From Marinisporobacter balticus (GTDB taxonomy: Bacteria > Bacillota > Clostridia > Peptostreptococcales > Thermotaleaceae), in NCBI RefSeq assembly GCF_004345705.1, contig NZ_SLWV01000019.1, positions 1 to 64,000 on the forward strand: a stretch of DNA of 64,000 nt, written 5' to 3'. A program made the translations under genes and the position numbers. The notes under the pieces were generated by a model that saw nothing but the letters and a program-made list of their open reading frames with translations, was not told where the DNA came from and ran no database searches. Shown one piece after another: positions 9,588 to 18,152 of this stretch (its first letter is position 1; each line of letters starts with the position of its first letter).

Positions 9588-9637
9588 CAAGAGTGCAAGG
9601 GGGCAATGCTTATAACCTTTGCACGCTTGCACCCTTG
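9588..9637 (+). promoter_or_regulatory. inverted repeat between the RepA-like and coiled-coil genes
   Basis: CAAGAGTGCAAG (9588-9599) pairs with CTTGCACCCTTG (9626-9637) with one mismatch. It could be an attenuator hairpin or an operator ahead of the next gene. Confidence 0.5.
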
Positions 9638-9654
9638 AAAGGAAGGTGATAAAA

Positions 9655-10011
9655 ATGTTAGGCAAATTATTTGGTGTTGAAGAATTAAAAATTGAATTGC
9701 AAGAAGCTAGGGAAGAGATTCAAGTACTTGAACACAAGCTTCAAATCAAGGAAAAATCCATAAAAGAACTTGAAGATGAGGTGAGGATATTGGAAGGGAA
9801 TATTAAATCATTGCTTGATGAAAATGACCAATTAAAGGCACGTCCAGATCACTTTGGACGAGTAACGAGAGCCTCTGGTGAACATATGCGACTACTTAAA
9901 ATGTATCAGTGTAATGCATTATCCTATCAAGAAATTGCAGATAAAATGACTGCGTATACCGGTGAAAAGTGGTCCAAAAGTACGGTTCACTATTTGCTGA
10001 CGAAGTCATAA
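9655..10011 (+). CDS. coiled-coil protein with C-terminal helix-turn-helix
   Basis: About 118 residues from ATG at 9655, preceded by GGAAGGTGAT. Residues 10-65 are a charged heptad-like coiled coil (repeated Leu/Ile with Glu/Lys). The C-terminus, LSYQEIADKMTAYTGEKWSK, resembles recombinase-type helix-turn-helix DNA-binding segments. It probably dimerises and binds DNA in the element's replication or mobilization region. No named family is recognised. Confidence 0.65.
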   Translation: MLGKLFGVEELKIELQEAREEIQVLEHKLQIKEKSIKELEDEVRILEGNIKSLLDENDQLKARPDHFGRVTRASGEHMRLLKMYQCNALSYQEIADKMTAYTGEKWSKSTVHYLLTKS

Positions 10012-10071
10012 TGCTTTTATCTTCAATATCCCCAATAAATCCGAAAGCGTCTAGTTTGTTACTGGACGGAA

Positions 10072-10160
10072 GCTTAAGCTTAAGGATTTATTTACCCTGT
10101 TTTAACAGGGGCAAGCTTCCACTTTGTATAGCCAAAGTGTGTAATAGTGGGCATGCCCAC
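10072..10160 (+). other. palindrome cluster, probable oriT
   Basis: In 90 bases before mobC there are four dyads: GCTTAAGCTTAAG-type (about 10072-10084), CCCTGTTTTAACAGGG (10095-10110), CACTTTG...CAAAGTG (10120-10139) and a perfect GTGGGCATGCCCAC (10147-10160). Such clusters beside mobC are typical of transfer origins bound by MobC and nicked by a relaxase. The nick site cannot be assigned. The open frame crossing it (9969-10172) is not believed. Confidence 0.6.
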
Positions 10161-10186
10161 ACCCATTTCTAAGGAAGGAGATGCTA

Positions 10187-10498
10187 ATGAGAACAAGAGA
10201 TAAGCAAGTGAACATTCGAATGACAAAAAAAGAATATCAGCAGATTAAGAAAAAGGCAGACCGAGTGAAATTAAATATGAGTGCCTATATCATTAAATCT
10301 GCTTGTGATAAAAGGATTACTATTATTGATGATTTCAGAAATTTTCATACCCAATTAACTAAGATTGGTAATAACCTGAATCAGTTGACTATACTTTGTC
10401 ATCAAGGGAAGACTACAAGTCCCAATCTTGAGGAAGTTAGAAAGTCACTAAATGATATTTACGAAGCCGTAGTGACTGTACTCAAAAAATACCATTAA
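10187..10498 (+). CDS. mobC: MobC-type relaxosome accessory protein
   Basis: About 103 residues. The ATG at 10187 lies 6 bases after AAGGAAGGAG; an earlier in-frame ATG at 10181 touches the ribosome site. The N-terminus (VNIRMTKKEYQQIKKKAD) is a ribbon-helix-helix-like DNA-binding segment, and FHTQLTKIGNNLNQL is the MobC signature helix. MobC proteins bind oriT and help the relaxase open the strands. No relaxase follows, so this copy may act in trans with a relaxase elsewhere. Confidence 0.85.
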   Translation: MRTRDKQVNIRMTKKEYQQIKKKADRVKLNMSAYIIKSACDKRITIIDDFRNFHTQLTKIGNNLNQLTILCHQGKTTSPNLEEVRKSLNDIYEAVVTVLKKYH

Positions 10499-10525
10499 AT
10501 AAAAAAAATCAAGTAGGAGGGTTAG

Positions 10526-10672
10526 ATGGAAAACTTAACGAAGTTTACAATACAGTTAGCCATGCTTTCCAGCCTGCTTGATGAAAAGATGATTTCAGAA
10601 AAAGAATTCATCAAAATCAAAGCTGAGTTGGAAAGAAAATACAAAATTAAACGAGGTTTATGTGGCACTTGA
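10526..10672 (+). CDS. 48-residue SHOCT-like peptide
   Basis: ATG at 10526 follows AGGAGG. The peptide contains LSSLLDEKMISEKEFIKIKA, the short C-terminal (SHOCT) motif found in small proteins encoded next to recombinases of mobile elements. Role unknown; possibly an oligomerisation helper. Confidence 0.6.
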   Translation: MENLTKFTIQLAMLSSLLDEKMISEKEFIKIKAELERKYKIKRGLCGT

Positions 10673-10720
10673 TTATCTACTGTGGTAAAATTAAAATGAT
10701 AATTAGGAACATACATTGTT

Positions 10721-10747
10721 GAACTATCCGGAATTACCGGATAGTTC
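10721..10747. repeat. perfect palindrome upstream of RhuM
   Basis: GAACTATCCGG-AATTA-CCGGATAGTTC, with 11-base arms and a 5-base loop. A near-copy with the same 11+5+11 layout lies inside the RhuM coding region at 10997-11023. It may be an operator or a terminator-like hairpin; there is no T-run. Confidence 0.75.
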
Positions 10748-10809
10748 ACTTAAAAACGTCAGACAGTGTCTGATGAATTATAAGTTGCATATGGAAAAGG
10801 AGGGTAACA

Positions 10810-11811
10810 TTGGATCATAAAAACGATTTACTCATTTATCAGACAGAAGATGGTAAAACTAAAATTGATGTTAGGCTTGAAAATGAAACCGTATGGATGA
10901 CACAGAAGGCTATTGCCGAGCTTTATCAAAAAGGTGTGAATACCATTAATGAACATATAAAAAATATCTATGCCGAAGGTGAACTTGAAGAAAATCGAAC
11001 TATTCGGGAAAACCGAATAGTTCAAACCGAGGGAAATAGAGAGGTTGAGAGAACGGTACGTTTTTATAACCTAGAATTAATTATTGCTGTAGGCTATCGT
11101 GTTCGTTCTAGTCGAGGGACACAGTTCAGACGATGGGCTACGGAAAGGTTAAATGAGTATTTAGTCAAAGGCTTTACCATGGATGATGAACGCCTTAAAG
11201 GCATGCGTAATATTGGTGATGATTACTTTGATGAGCTTTTAGAACGTATTCGTGACATTAGAGCATCAGAAAAAAGGTTTTATAAGAAAATTACTGATAT
11301 CTACGCATTATCAATAGATTATGATGCAAAATCTGAAGCTGCAAAGAAATTTTTTGCAACGGTTCAAAACAAGCTTCATTTTGCTATTCATGGTCATACA
11401 GCTGCAGAACTAATTGAACAAAGAGCTGATGCATCAAAAGATAATATGGGACTTACCACTTGGAAGGGTGAGAAGGTGCGTAAAGGTGATATCACCGTTG
11501 CCAAGAATTATTTGACTGAAAAAGAAATGAAATCACTCAATAGAATTGTAACCATGTATTTAGATTATGCAGAAGATCAGGCTGAAAGACGTAACCCAAT
11601 GTATATGAAGGATTGGGAAGAAAAGATTAATGCCTTTCTTAAATTTAACGAGCGAGACATTCTTACTGGCGCAGGTTCTATTTCTCATGAAGTAGCTAAG
11701 GAACTTGCTGAAAAAGAATATGAGAAGTTTAATCAAAAACGTTTAAATGCTCCTGAAAAAGATGACTTTGATGTGTATTTAGAAGAACATGAATGGACAC
11801 ATAAGAAGTAA
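10810..11811 (+). CDS. RhuM family protein, intact copy
   Basis: A 333-residue protein from a TTG start at 10810 with AAAGGAGGG before it. It has the full RhuM layout: an N-terminal DNA-binding-like part (VWMTQKAIAELYQ ... TINEHIKNIY), EGNREVERTVRFYNLELIIAVGYRV, WATERLNEYLVKGF, then RASEKRFYKKITDIYALS and HFAIHGHTAAELI. RhuM proteins are widespread on mobile and pathogenicity islands; their biochemical role is not established. Residues 63-72 are encoded by a perfect palindrome. Two damaged relatives lie at 21573-22424 and 34620-34919. Confidence 0.85.
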   Translation: MDHKNDLLIYQTEDGKTKIDVRLENETVWMTQKAIAELYQKGVNTINEHIKNIYAEGELEENRTIRENRIVQTEGNREVERTVRFYNLELIIAVGYRVRSSRGTQFRRWATERLNEYLVKGFTMDDERLKGMRNIGDDYFDELLERIRDIRASEKRFYKKITDIYALSIDYDAKSEAAKKFFATVQNKLHFAIHGHTAAELIEQRADASKDNMGLTTWKGEKVRKGDITVAKNYLTEKEMKSLNRIVTMYLDYAEDQAERRNPMYMKDWEEKINAFLKFNERDILTGAGSISHEVAKELAEKEYEKFNQKRLNAPEKDDFDVYLEEHEWTHKK

Positions 11812-11844
11812 CATTGTTTTAGATTCCATAAAGGAAGTGAAGAC

Positions 11845-13692
11845 ATGAAAGAAGTAGAAGTCATAAAACCAAAAAAGAATAAATTTGACCGTGCATCTGG
11901 TAAAGAACTCTCCAAAATTCGAGTAGCACCTTATTGCAGAGTGAGCACTGATTCTGCTGAACAGATGGCAAGTTATTATTCTCAAGTAGTTTATTATGAG
12001 CAAAAGATAAAAGAAAATACTAATTGGGAACTGGCAAAGATTTATTCCGATGCCGGTATTAGTGGTACGAATATTGATAAACGCCTTGGTTTTCAAGAGA
12101 TGATACGTGATGCCATGGCAGGTGAATTTGATTTAGTGATTACAAAGAGTATCTCTAGATTTGGTAGAAACACGAAAGACGTACTGGAATACACCAGACT
12201 TCTTAAAAAACATAATGTTGCTGTACTATTTGAAAAAGAAAACATCAATACCTTTTCCATGCAAGGGGAAGTTGCTATGACCGTTTTAACTTCAATAGCC
12301 CAACAGGAAAGTGAAAGCATTTCAACCAATGTAAAAATGGGACTAAAGATGAAAATGAAGCGTGGCGAATTGGTTGGTTTTCAAGGTTGTTTAGGTTATG
12401 ACTACGATAAGGAAACCAAAGAATTTGTGATTAATGAAGAAGAAGCTGAAGTCGTTCGGTATATTTTTGACTGTTATAATCAAGGTAAGGGTGCCCGACT
12501 TATTGGAAATGAATTAAAAGAAAAAGGCTATAAGACTAAGAGAGGCAGCACCAACTGGCCTGATAGTACCATTAGAGGGATATTAAAGAATGAAAAATAC
12601 ATGGGTGACTTACTACTTGGCAAGATGTTTACTGTTGATCCAATTACTAAGCAGCGCCTTGATAATATGGGTGAAGAAGAGAAATATTACATCAAAGATC
12701 ATCATGAGCCGATTGTCAGCAAAGAAACCTTTGAAAAAGTCCAAGCCATAAGAAATAAGCGTAATTGCAACATGGAAAAAGGACGTTTGAAGCGGTATAG
12801 TAGACAATACACCTTTAGCAGTAAAATTGAGTGTGGCTTCTGCGAAACTACTGTTGGTAGAAGAGCGTGGAACTCAGGTACTAAGAATAAAAAAGTGGTG
12901 TGGCACTGTATAAAATCCAGTAAACATGGTAAAAAGCATTGTCCTGATAGTAAAGGAATCCATGAAGCTGTAATTGAAGAAACCTTTGTCAAAGTCTTTA
13001 ATGAAATGTGCCAGCATAATAGAGAAATCATTGAGGAATTTATTTCAACTATTGAAAATACATTAAGTGAAAGCACTAGCAAGAAGGAGCTTTCAGCTCT
13101 AAATAAAGAACTTAGCAAAGTTGAAGATAAAATCAAGAAGCTCATAGACATTCATATCGATGGTGCCATTGACCGTGAAAATTACGAAAATAAGTTTATT
13201 GAGTTAAATAAAGACAAAGAACGATTAATCAAGGAAACCAATGAACTATCTTTGACAGCCAGTGAAGAAAAAGAAATGAAAACAAGGCTAAAAAGTTTTA
13301 GGAAGTACTTTGATGCCAACAAGCCCCTTAAAAAATTTGATGCAGATGTATTTGATTCTATTGTCGAGAAGATTATACTAGGTGGCATTGATGACAAAGG
13401 ACAAAAAGATCCCCATCAACTGACTTTTGTTTTTAAAACCGGTCCAAAATCGACAATTACTATGGGAAAAGATGATGATTCAGATAATGGGAAAGGATTT
13501 TTAAAGAAGGGTAAAGAATTATATTCCCAGTTATCACCTGACACATGTGGAATGTGTGGTGTTGATAAAAAAGGTGTAAGTGTTGATTCTACTGGTTTTG
13601 ATGGATTATATCAAAATCGACTACTCAACCAAAAGTGTGTTTTTGCGTTTTCGGAAACATATCGAAAGGTAAGAAAATGTACGTGGGGTTGA
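11845..13692 (+). CDS. large serine recombinase of the mobilizable module
   Basis: A 615-residue site-specific recombinase. The resolvase domain starts at VAPYCRVSTDSAEQ with catalytic Ser34, followed by the recombinase domain (GYDYDKETKEFVINEEEAEVVR, GYKTKRGSTNWPDSTI), a zinc-ribbon (CGFCETTV ... HCIKSSKHGKKHC) and a coiled coil around residues 400-470. It cuts and rejoins DNA through a Ser-DNA bond to integrate or excise the element. The last 80 residues (Cys-rich, from about GFLKKGKELY) match nothing I know and could be a genuine tail or read-through into neighbouring DNA. It is the last gene of the module, as usual. Confidence 0.9.
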   Translation: MKEVEVIKPKKNKFDRASGKELSKIRVAPYCRVSTDSAEQMASYYSQVVYYEQKIKENTNWELAKIYSDAGISGTNIDKRLGFQEMIRDAMAGEFDLVITKSISRFGRNTKDVLEYTRLLKKHNVAVLFEKENINTFSMQGEVAMTVLTSIAQQESESISTNVKMGLKMKMKRGELVGFQGCLGYDYDKETKEFVINEEEAEVVRYIFDCYNQGKGARLIGNELKEKGYKTKRGSTNWPDSTIRGILKNEKYMGDLLLGKMFTVDPITKQRLDNMGEEEKYYIKDHHEPIVSKETFEKVQAIRNKRNCNMEKGRLKRYSRQYTFSSKIECGFCETTVGRRAWNSGTKNKKVVWHCIKSSKHGKKHCPDSKGIHEAVIEETFVKVFNEMCQHNREIIEEFISTIENTLSESTSKKELSALNKELSKVEDKIKKLIDIHIDGAIDRENYENKFIELNKDKERLIKETNELSLTASEEKEMKTRLKSFRKYFDANKPLKKFDADVFDSIVEKIILGGIDDKGQKDPHQLTFVFKTGPKSTITMGKDDDSDNGKGFLKKGKELYSQLSPDTCGMCGVDKKGVSVDSTGFDGLYQNRLLNQKCVFAFSETYRKVRKCTWG

Positions 13693-13760
13693 GTGGATGG
13701 TATAGATAACATTTGTAGGGTTGTGGAGATAGGATAGATGTAGAAACAACATTGGTGGCT

Positions 13761-13803
13761 GACCGTCAATCGGGAGACGTACTCTCTTGGTTGGCGGTCT
13801 TTT
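13761..13803 (+). terminator. terminator after the serine recombinase
   Basis: GACCGTCAA (13761-13769) pairs with TTGGCGGTC (13791-13799), one G-U type mismatch, with a GAGA/TCTC inner stem and a following TTTT. Confidence 0.65.
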
Positions 13804-13846
13804 GTATGTTGTGATTTACAAATGAAGATTTATTTATAAATCATCA

Positions 13847-13904
13847 TTGACATCCAAGTCTATAAGGTATAGACTTATAATATAAGGTCGGTATTATATA
13901 GACC
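13847..13904 (+). promoter_or_regulatory. BlaI-type promoter with two operators
   Basis: A -35 box TTGACA lies at 13847-13852. It is followed by a perfect dyad AAGTCTATA-AGG-TATAGACTT (13856-13876), and then a degenerate second copy GGTCGGTA...TATAGACC (13886-13904) just before the ribosome site. BlaI/MecI repressors bind paired dyads of this size over their own promoter. The -10 box is uncertain (TATAGA at 13868 or TATAAT at 13876). Confidence 0.7.
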
Positions 13905-13917
13905 AAGGAGGTTTATT

Positions 13918-14280
13918 ATGAAAGAATATAAACTCACTGAAAGTGAAGAAAAGTTTGCAGAATTAATTTGGCAGAACGAATCGATAGGTTCTGGTGATCT
14001 TGTGAAGCTATGTGAAAAAGAAATGAACTGGAAAAAGTCCACAACATATACAGTATTGAAAAAGTTATGTGAAAAGGGCCTTTTTCAAAATGAAAATGCT
14101 GTAGTTTCATCTCTAATTACAAAGGATGAATATTATGCCAAACAAAGTATACGTTTTGTTGAGGATACTTTTGGAGGGTCCTTGCCAAAATTTCTAACAG
14201 CTTTTATTGGTGGGAAAATATTAAGTAAACACCAGGCTGAAGAGTTGAAAAGATTGATTGACGAGCACAAGGAGGTGTAG
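13918..14280 (+). CDS. blaI: BlaI/MecI-family repressor, pair 1
   Basis: A 120-residue winged-helix repressor. LTESEEKFAELIWQNESIGSGDLV and the recognition helix segment WKKSTTYTVLKKLCEKGLF are typical, and the C-terminal dimerisation part is complete. BlaI proteins repress their operon until cleaved after the partner BlaR1 protease is triggered. A GGAGG precedes the ATG, and the stop is 2 bases before blaR1. Two dyads lie in the promoter. No beta-lactamase gene is near, so the regulated target is probably only this pair or something elsewhere. Confidence 0.9.
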   Translation: MKEYKLTESEEKFAELIWQNESIGSGDLVKLCEKEMNWKKSTTYTVLKKLCEKGLFQNENAVVSSLITKDEYYAKQSIRFVEDTFGGSLPKFLTAFIGGKILSKHQAEELKRLIDEHKEV

Positions 14281-14282
14281 CA

Positions 14283-16460
14283 ATGATTGAACTATTTATT
14301 TCTGTTTTAAATATGAGTGTTACTGCAAGCTATGTAATCCTTTTTGTGATACTTGTTAGACTATTACTCAAGAAAGCTCCAAAAGTTATCTCTTATGCCT
14401 TATGGGGTGTGGTGGCATTTCGCCTAATAATTCCATTCTCATTTGAAAGCATGTTTAGTCTTATGCCACGGAATACGCATACTGTGTCAATTCCCCATGA
14501 TATCATCTATCAGCAGAGTCCTCAGATAAATAAGGGGATAGAAGTAGTAGATTCATTTGTAAGCCAATCACTTCCCGCTCCGACTGTTGAAGCAAGTGTA
14601 AATCCATTGCAGATTTATATAGAAATAGGGGCATACATATGGATTTTAGGAATAATGATATTACTTATCTATAGTGTAGTATCCATTTTACTATTAGAAA
14701 GACAGCTGAAAAGTGCACAGTTAATAGAACAGAATATCTTCGAAGCTAAGAATTTAAAAACACCATTTGTTCTTGGCTTAATAAGACCAAAGATATATTT
14801 ACCGGTTGGACTTAATGCCACCGAAAGAAGCTATATTTTGCTACATGAACAAACCCATATCAATCGAAAAGACCACATCATAAAAATATTTGCTTTCTTA
14901 ATATTATCCATACATTGGTTTAATCCTCTTGTGTGGATTGCGTTTATACTAATGAGCACAGATATGGAGCTATCCTGTGACGAAAGAGTATTGAAAAAAA
15001 TGAATGAAGATATTAAAAAGCCTTATGCTAATTCATTATTGTCGCTTGCTACTGGAAGGCATATCTTAAATGGTAATCCCCTTGCTTTTGGCGAGGGAAA
15101 TGTAAGAGGAAGGATTAAAAACGTGTTAAATTACAAGAAATTTTCCTTTTGGGTGATTGCTGTATCAATGATAACTGTAATTATTGTAGGAATTGCACTA
15201 GTTACAAATCCTAAGGGAGGCAACACGATTCAACTAAAAGATAATCTAGCAGAAAGTCCTTCGGGTACAACGGAAGCAGCGTATCAGGAGTATAACAGAG
15301 TAAAAATTGAGTTTCACTCCGACATGATGGGCTTTAAGTCGGCAAACGAGTTTGAAACAACCGATTCAAAAATAGTTGCATTCACTGATTCAACACTACG
15401 AACAAGTCTAACACCTGCAAAAGAGGATGATCTGGAAAATAATCATACTAATCAGTATACCGTAAAATTGTCTAATAACATAGGCGGATATAGCTGTAGA
15501 CTTTACTACGATACGCTGTATAATAAAGCCTATATTGTTAAAGACGGTGGTCTTTACGAAGTAAATACAGATTTTGCACGTTATATCGATTCATTTCTGG
15601 AGAATACAAGCATTACCGTCTATATAGATAACGCCGATGCCGTAGCACTATTTCAAAAATATGGATGGACGCTTGACTATCAGATTAGCGCAATGAAAAA
15701 CAAGCTCAACAACATCAAAGCCTTGTCTGGTTTTAATCCAAACGCATATTATTTCGCTTATAACAATGAGCTTTCAAAGGATATCGGCCTGGACATGAGC
15801 GGATACTCTAATACTGCAGACATTGATGTTGAAATTTATAGGATTCATGAAAGTATGCCGCAGGAGTTTTATCCGATACAGGATTGCAGAGGTGTTGTTG
15901 TGAAAAACGACAGCAAAATAATCGGTGCATTCATCCGTGCTGGGCGGCACAGCACTTTTAACGCCTGCAGTCTGATAGGAAATAGCTTTGAAAAAGTGAC
16001 AAGGCAAACGCTTAACGAATGGCTTGTGAACATGATTCAGGCTGACGACCTTGAAGTAAGCCTATCCAAATTGGAACCAGAACAGGTTATTGAAGAATAT
16101 TTCACGGCGTTGGATAATAAAGATGCTAAGGTAGCGGAATACTGTATCTTGAAAAAAACTTTACTGGGTAATTTAACATCAAATATGCAAAATAGTGAAT
16201 TATTTAATGAGGGTGTAGGATTGCCTTTAACGGGTGCCAGTATCGGTGCTGCATCAATTTTTGATAATCTGAAATCTGCAAAACTATTGAAAGTCGAACT
16301 GATTGATGAGCCCGATGAATACACTAAAATCTTTAGAGTAACGGTAGATCTTCAATACAATAATGAGATAACCATTAGTAGCGGGCAGCAATATTGGGAT
16401 TGTCACATGGTTTACGAATCTCCACAGACTGGATGGAAAATAGAAGGCTTTGGACATTAA
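14283..16460 (+). CDS. BlaR1-like M56 metalloprotease with unusual C-terminal sensor, pair 1
   Basis: A 725-residue membrane protein. The N-terminal half has the BlaR1/MecR1 membrane helices and the zinc-protease motif HEQTH (His188, Glu189, His192) with ELSCDERVLKK downstream. A further membrane helix is near residue 290-310. The external part (about 320-725) is not the penicillin-binding domain of true BlaR1. It has two unfamiliar segments and a DUF4829-like end (EQVIEEYFTALDNKDAKVAE). It should sense an outside signal and trigger cleavage of BlaI; the signal is unknown. Confidence 0.85.
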   Translation: MIELFISVLNMSVTASYVILFVILVRLLLKKAPKVISYALWGVVAFRLIIPFSFESMFSLMPRNTHTVSIPHDIIYQQSPQINKGIEVVDSFVSQSLPAPTVEASVNPLQIYIEIGAYIWILGIMILLIYSVVSILLLERQLKSAQLIEQNIFEAKNLKTPFVLGLIRPKIYLPVGLNATERSYILLHEQTHINRKDHIIKIFAFLILSIHWFNPLVWIAFILMSTDMELSCDERVLKKMNEDIKKPYANSLLSLATGRHILNGNPLAFGEGNVRGRIKNVLNYKKFSFWVIAVSMITVIIVGIALVTNPKGGNTIQLKDNLAESPSGTTEAAYQEYNRVKIEFHSDMMGFKSANEFETTDSKIVAFTDSTLRTSLTPAKEDDLENNHTNQYTVKLSNNIGGYSCRLYYDTLYNKAYIVKDGGLYEVNTDFARYIDSFLENTSITVYIDNADAVALFQKYGWTLDYQISAMKNKLNNIKALSGFNPNAYYFAYNNELSKDIGLDMSGYSNTADIDVEIYRIHESMPQEFYPIQDCRGVVVKNDSKIIGAFIRAGRHSTFNACSLIGNSFEKVTRQTLNEWLVNMIQADDLEVSLSKLEPEQVIEEYFTALDNKDAKVAEYCILKKTLLGNLTSNMQNSELFNEGVGLPLTGASIGAASIFDNLKSAKLLKVELIDEPDEYTKIFRVTVDLQYNNEITISSGQQYWDCHMVYESPQTGWKIEGFGH

Positions 16461-16591
16461 AGATTAATGGACGCAGCCCAAAAATCTTTGATATGTTCCC
16501 GCCTACTGATAGTGCTAAAAATGCCGTGGATATGTTTCCGAGAACAGGCAGGTATAAAAGACATCAATGCCATCAACTCGAGCCATGTGGA

Positions 16592-16966
16592 GACGTGCGT
16601 ACTTTTGTCCCACAAAAACCCACAAACATCTCCACCGTCTTTATAAACAGGAAAATTGAATAAAATAGACTTCAAACGCAATTTAGCCTCATCACATGGA
16701 AAAATCTCTATTTTTTTGATTAGCGAAGAAATCAGAGTTTTTTTCTCTTCATCGCTGATTTTATCATACACTTTATCAAAGTTTGCCAGTAGGGTGTAGA
16801 TGTTTTCTAATGTGAGGGCATCCTGCTCCACAGCTTTGCGGCGTAGTTTGACATCCTCAATTTTTTCTTCTAGTTCTACGATGATGTCATACAGACCATC
16901 AAGCCGGGTTTTATTAAGCTCAACCTCCGCGGGCATAGACATAGTTATGTTGTTGTATTTGGGCAC
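16592..16966 (-). pseudogene. C-terminal remnant of a serine recombinase
   Basis: The leftward frame shows the coiled-coil tail of TnpX-like recombinases (LDGLYDIIVELEEKIEDVKL, EEKKTLISSLIKKIEIF, then DGGDVCGFLWDKSTHV). Family members normally end a few residues after THVE; here the frame runs on into the 3' flank of BlaR1. The catalytic N-terminus is absent, so this is the stump of a lost element. Confidence 0.75.
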
Positions 16967-17064
16967 AACAAAAAACTGCTAAATCACAGGTGGATAGTTG
17001 TAATGTAGTTCTTCTTTAATTTAGTGAGTTTTGAAAGCATCTGCAACATGGCAATCCTCTTATG

Positions 17065-17112
17065 AAAAAGAGCCGATAACCACGAGTTTGATTCTTGTTG
17101 GTTATCGGCTTT
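17065..17112 (-). terminator. terminator of the KTR gene
   Basis: AGCCGATAACCA (17071-17082) and TGGTTATCGGCT (17099-17110) form a perfect 12-base-pair stem followed, leftwards, by CTTTTTC. Confidence 0.8.
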
Positions 17113-17290
17113 GCGCCTGTGCGTCTGGCTCTTTGATAACTGACATATCAAATTTTCTAATGCTGATTAGCGTTTCCTGTTTGCACTTCGGACAAAACAA
17201 AGGGAAATTTTCAAGCACAGTATCCTCTCGTATTTTATCACGAGTTTTGTTACCACATATAGGGCATAGTAACCACTTGCATTCTTTCAT
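17102..17290 (-). CDS. cysteine-rich KTR-domain small protein
   Basis: About 62 residues with two CxxC pairs (CPICGNKTR and CPKCKQE) and the KTR motif, ending VIKEPDAQAQSR. This family is common on Firmicute conjugative elements; it is probably a zinc-binding protein of unknown role. ATG at 17290 is preferred to the upstream GTG because GAGGTG precedes it. Confidence 0.85.
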   Translation of the reverse strand: MKECKWLLCPICGNKTRDKIREDTVLENFPLFCPKCKQETLISIRKFDMSVIKEPDAQAQSR

Positions 17291-17332
17291 AATCACCTCA
17301 TGTTTTGCGATTAAGGCTAATGTAAATGATGC

Positions 17333-18124
17333 TTATTTTCTGAATATGTCAATCGCATGACTTGTTATGCCTAGTAAACCTTCACGCTCACAAGTTGCAA
17401 AGTGGTATTGCAAGTATAAGTCAAATGTGCCGTTGTCCATTGCGTCTACTGATTCACGAATAAATAATGCACAACCGTCTGCGGCAACGTAATGTAGCCG
17501 AGTTACAGGAAATACGGACATCAAATTGTCAATACTTTCTTTGCGGACAAGTTCAAACAAAGCTTTTGGCTCTGACTTGGCGGCAAATGTCTGTGAATCA
17601 ATTAAGCCCTGTTCAATATATTGAGAAACATTGATGTTCCCACGATTGAAACCTTCGTCAAGGAGGCAACCATCGGATATAACATAGGCGGCAAAAACTA
17701 TGCCTCCCGGTTTTGTTACACGAATCGCCTCGCCCAGAGCTTGTTGTTTATCCTCTTTGGTGTAAAGGTGATACAGCGGTCCTAACAGCAGCGTTATGTC
17801 ATACTCATTGTCTGGGAACGCAGATAAATCCATAGCGTTGCCTTGTGTAATGGTTATATTTTCATTCGGTTGAGTGTTTTGTTTGAAAATCTCTATATTG
17901 TGTTCAACCAACTCCACTGCATCAACATCATATCCCTCTCGTGCCAGTGCATGGGAATACCGACCTGTTCCAGCACCAATTTCAAGCACATGGTCGTCAG
18001 ATTTTATGTATTTCTCGATATATTTCATTGTGGTAAGGAACTCAACGGAACCATGTTTTACAACAAGGCGGCTATCTTCATCATAATTGTTGTAATGGTT
18101 AATTAGATATTGGTTTGTATTCAT
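17333..18124 (-). CDS. class I SAM-dependent methyltransferase
   Basis: A 263-residue protein with the SAM-binding glycine motif VLEIGAGTGRYSHAL (about residues 45-59), an acidic loop VELVEHN, and GNAMDLSAFPDNEYDITLLLGPLYHL, typical of small-molecule methyltransferases. The substrate is not identifiable. It is transcribed with the TetR-type gene upstream (28-base gap), so it may be induced by the compound that regulator senses (inference). Confidence 0.85.
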   Translation of the reverse strand: MNTNQYLINHYNNYDEDSRLVVKHGSVEFLTTMKYIEKYIKSDDHVLEIGAGTGRYSHALAREGYDVDAVELVEHNIEIFKQNTQPNENITITQGNAMDLSAFPDNEYDITLLLGPLYHLYTKEDKQQALGEAIRVTKPGGIVFAAYVISDGCLLDEGFNRGNINVSQYIEQGLIDSQTFAAKSEPKALFELVRKESIDNLMSVFPVTRLHYVAADGCALFIRESVDAMDNGTFDLYLQYHFATCEREGLLGITSHAIDIFRK

Positions 18125-18152
18125 ATTGCACTCCCTCTATTGATAATAAAAA

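Larger units (their letters stand above)
8391..13692 (+). mobile_element. integrative/mobilizable module (RepA-like, MobC, RhuM, large serine recombinase)
   Basis: Six same-strand genes, a hairpin array and an oriT-like cluster form a typical mobilizable-element gene set ending in a large serine recombinase. There is no relaxase between MobC and the SHOCT-like peptide, where one is often found, so transfer would need help from another element. The left boundary is not resolved; the defence island upstream may be cargo of the same element. I could not find the attachment sites by eye. Confidence 0.6.

Noticed and set aside
9969..10172. 67-codon open frame upstream of mobC
   Set aside because: It runs through the palindrome cluster, has no ribosome site and unnatural amino-acid content; oriT-like DNA explains it better.
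11845..13692. attachment site of the first serine recombinase near its C-terminal tail
   Set aside because: No matching direct repeat was found toward the left of the window, so the boundary is not called.
16394..16663. rightward frame overlapping the end of the first BlaR1-like gene
   Set aside because: It is antisense to a recombinase remnant with clear family signature and has no start signal.
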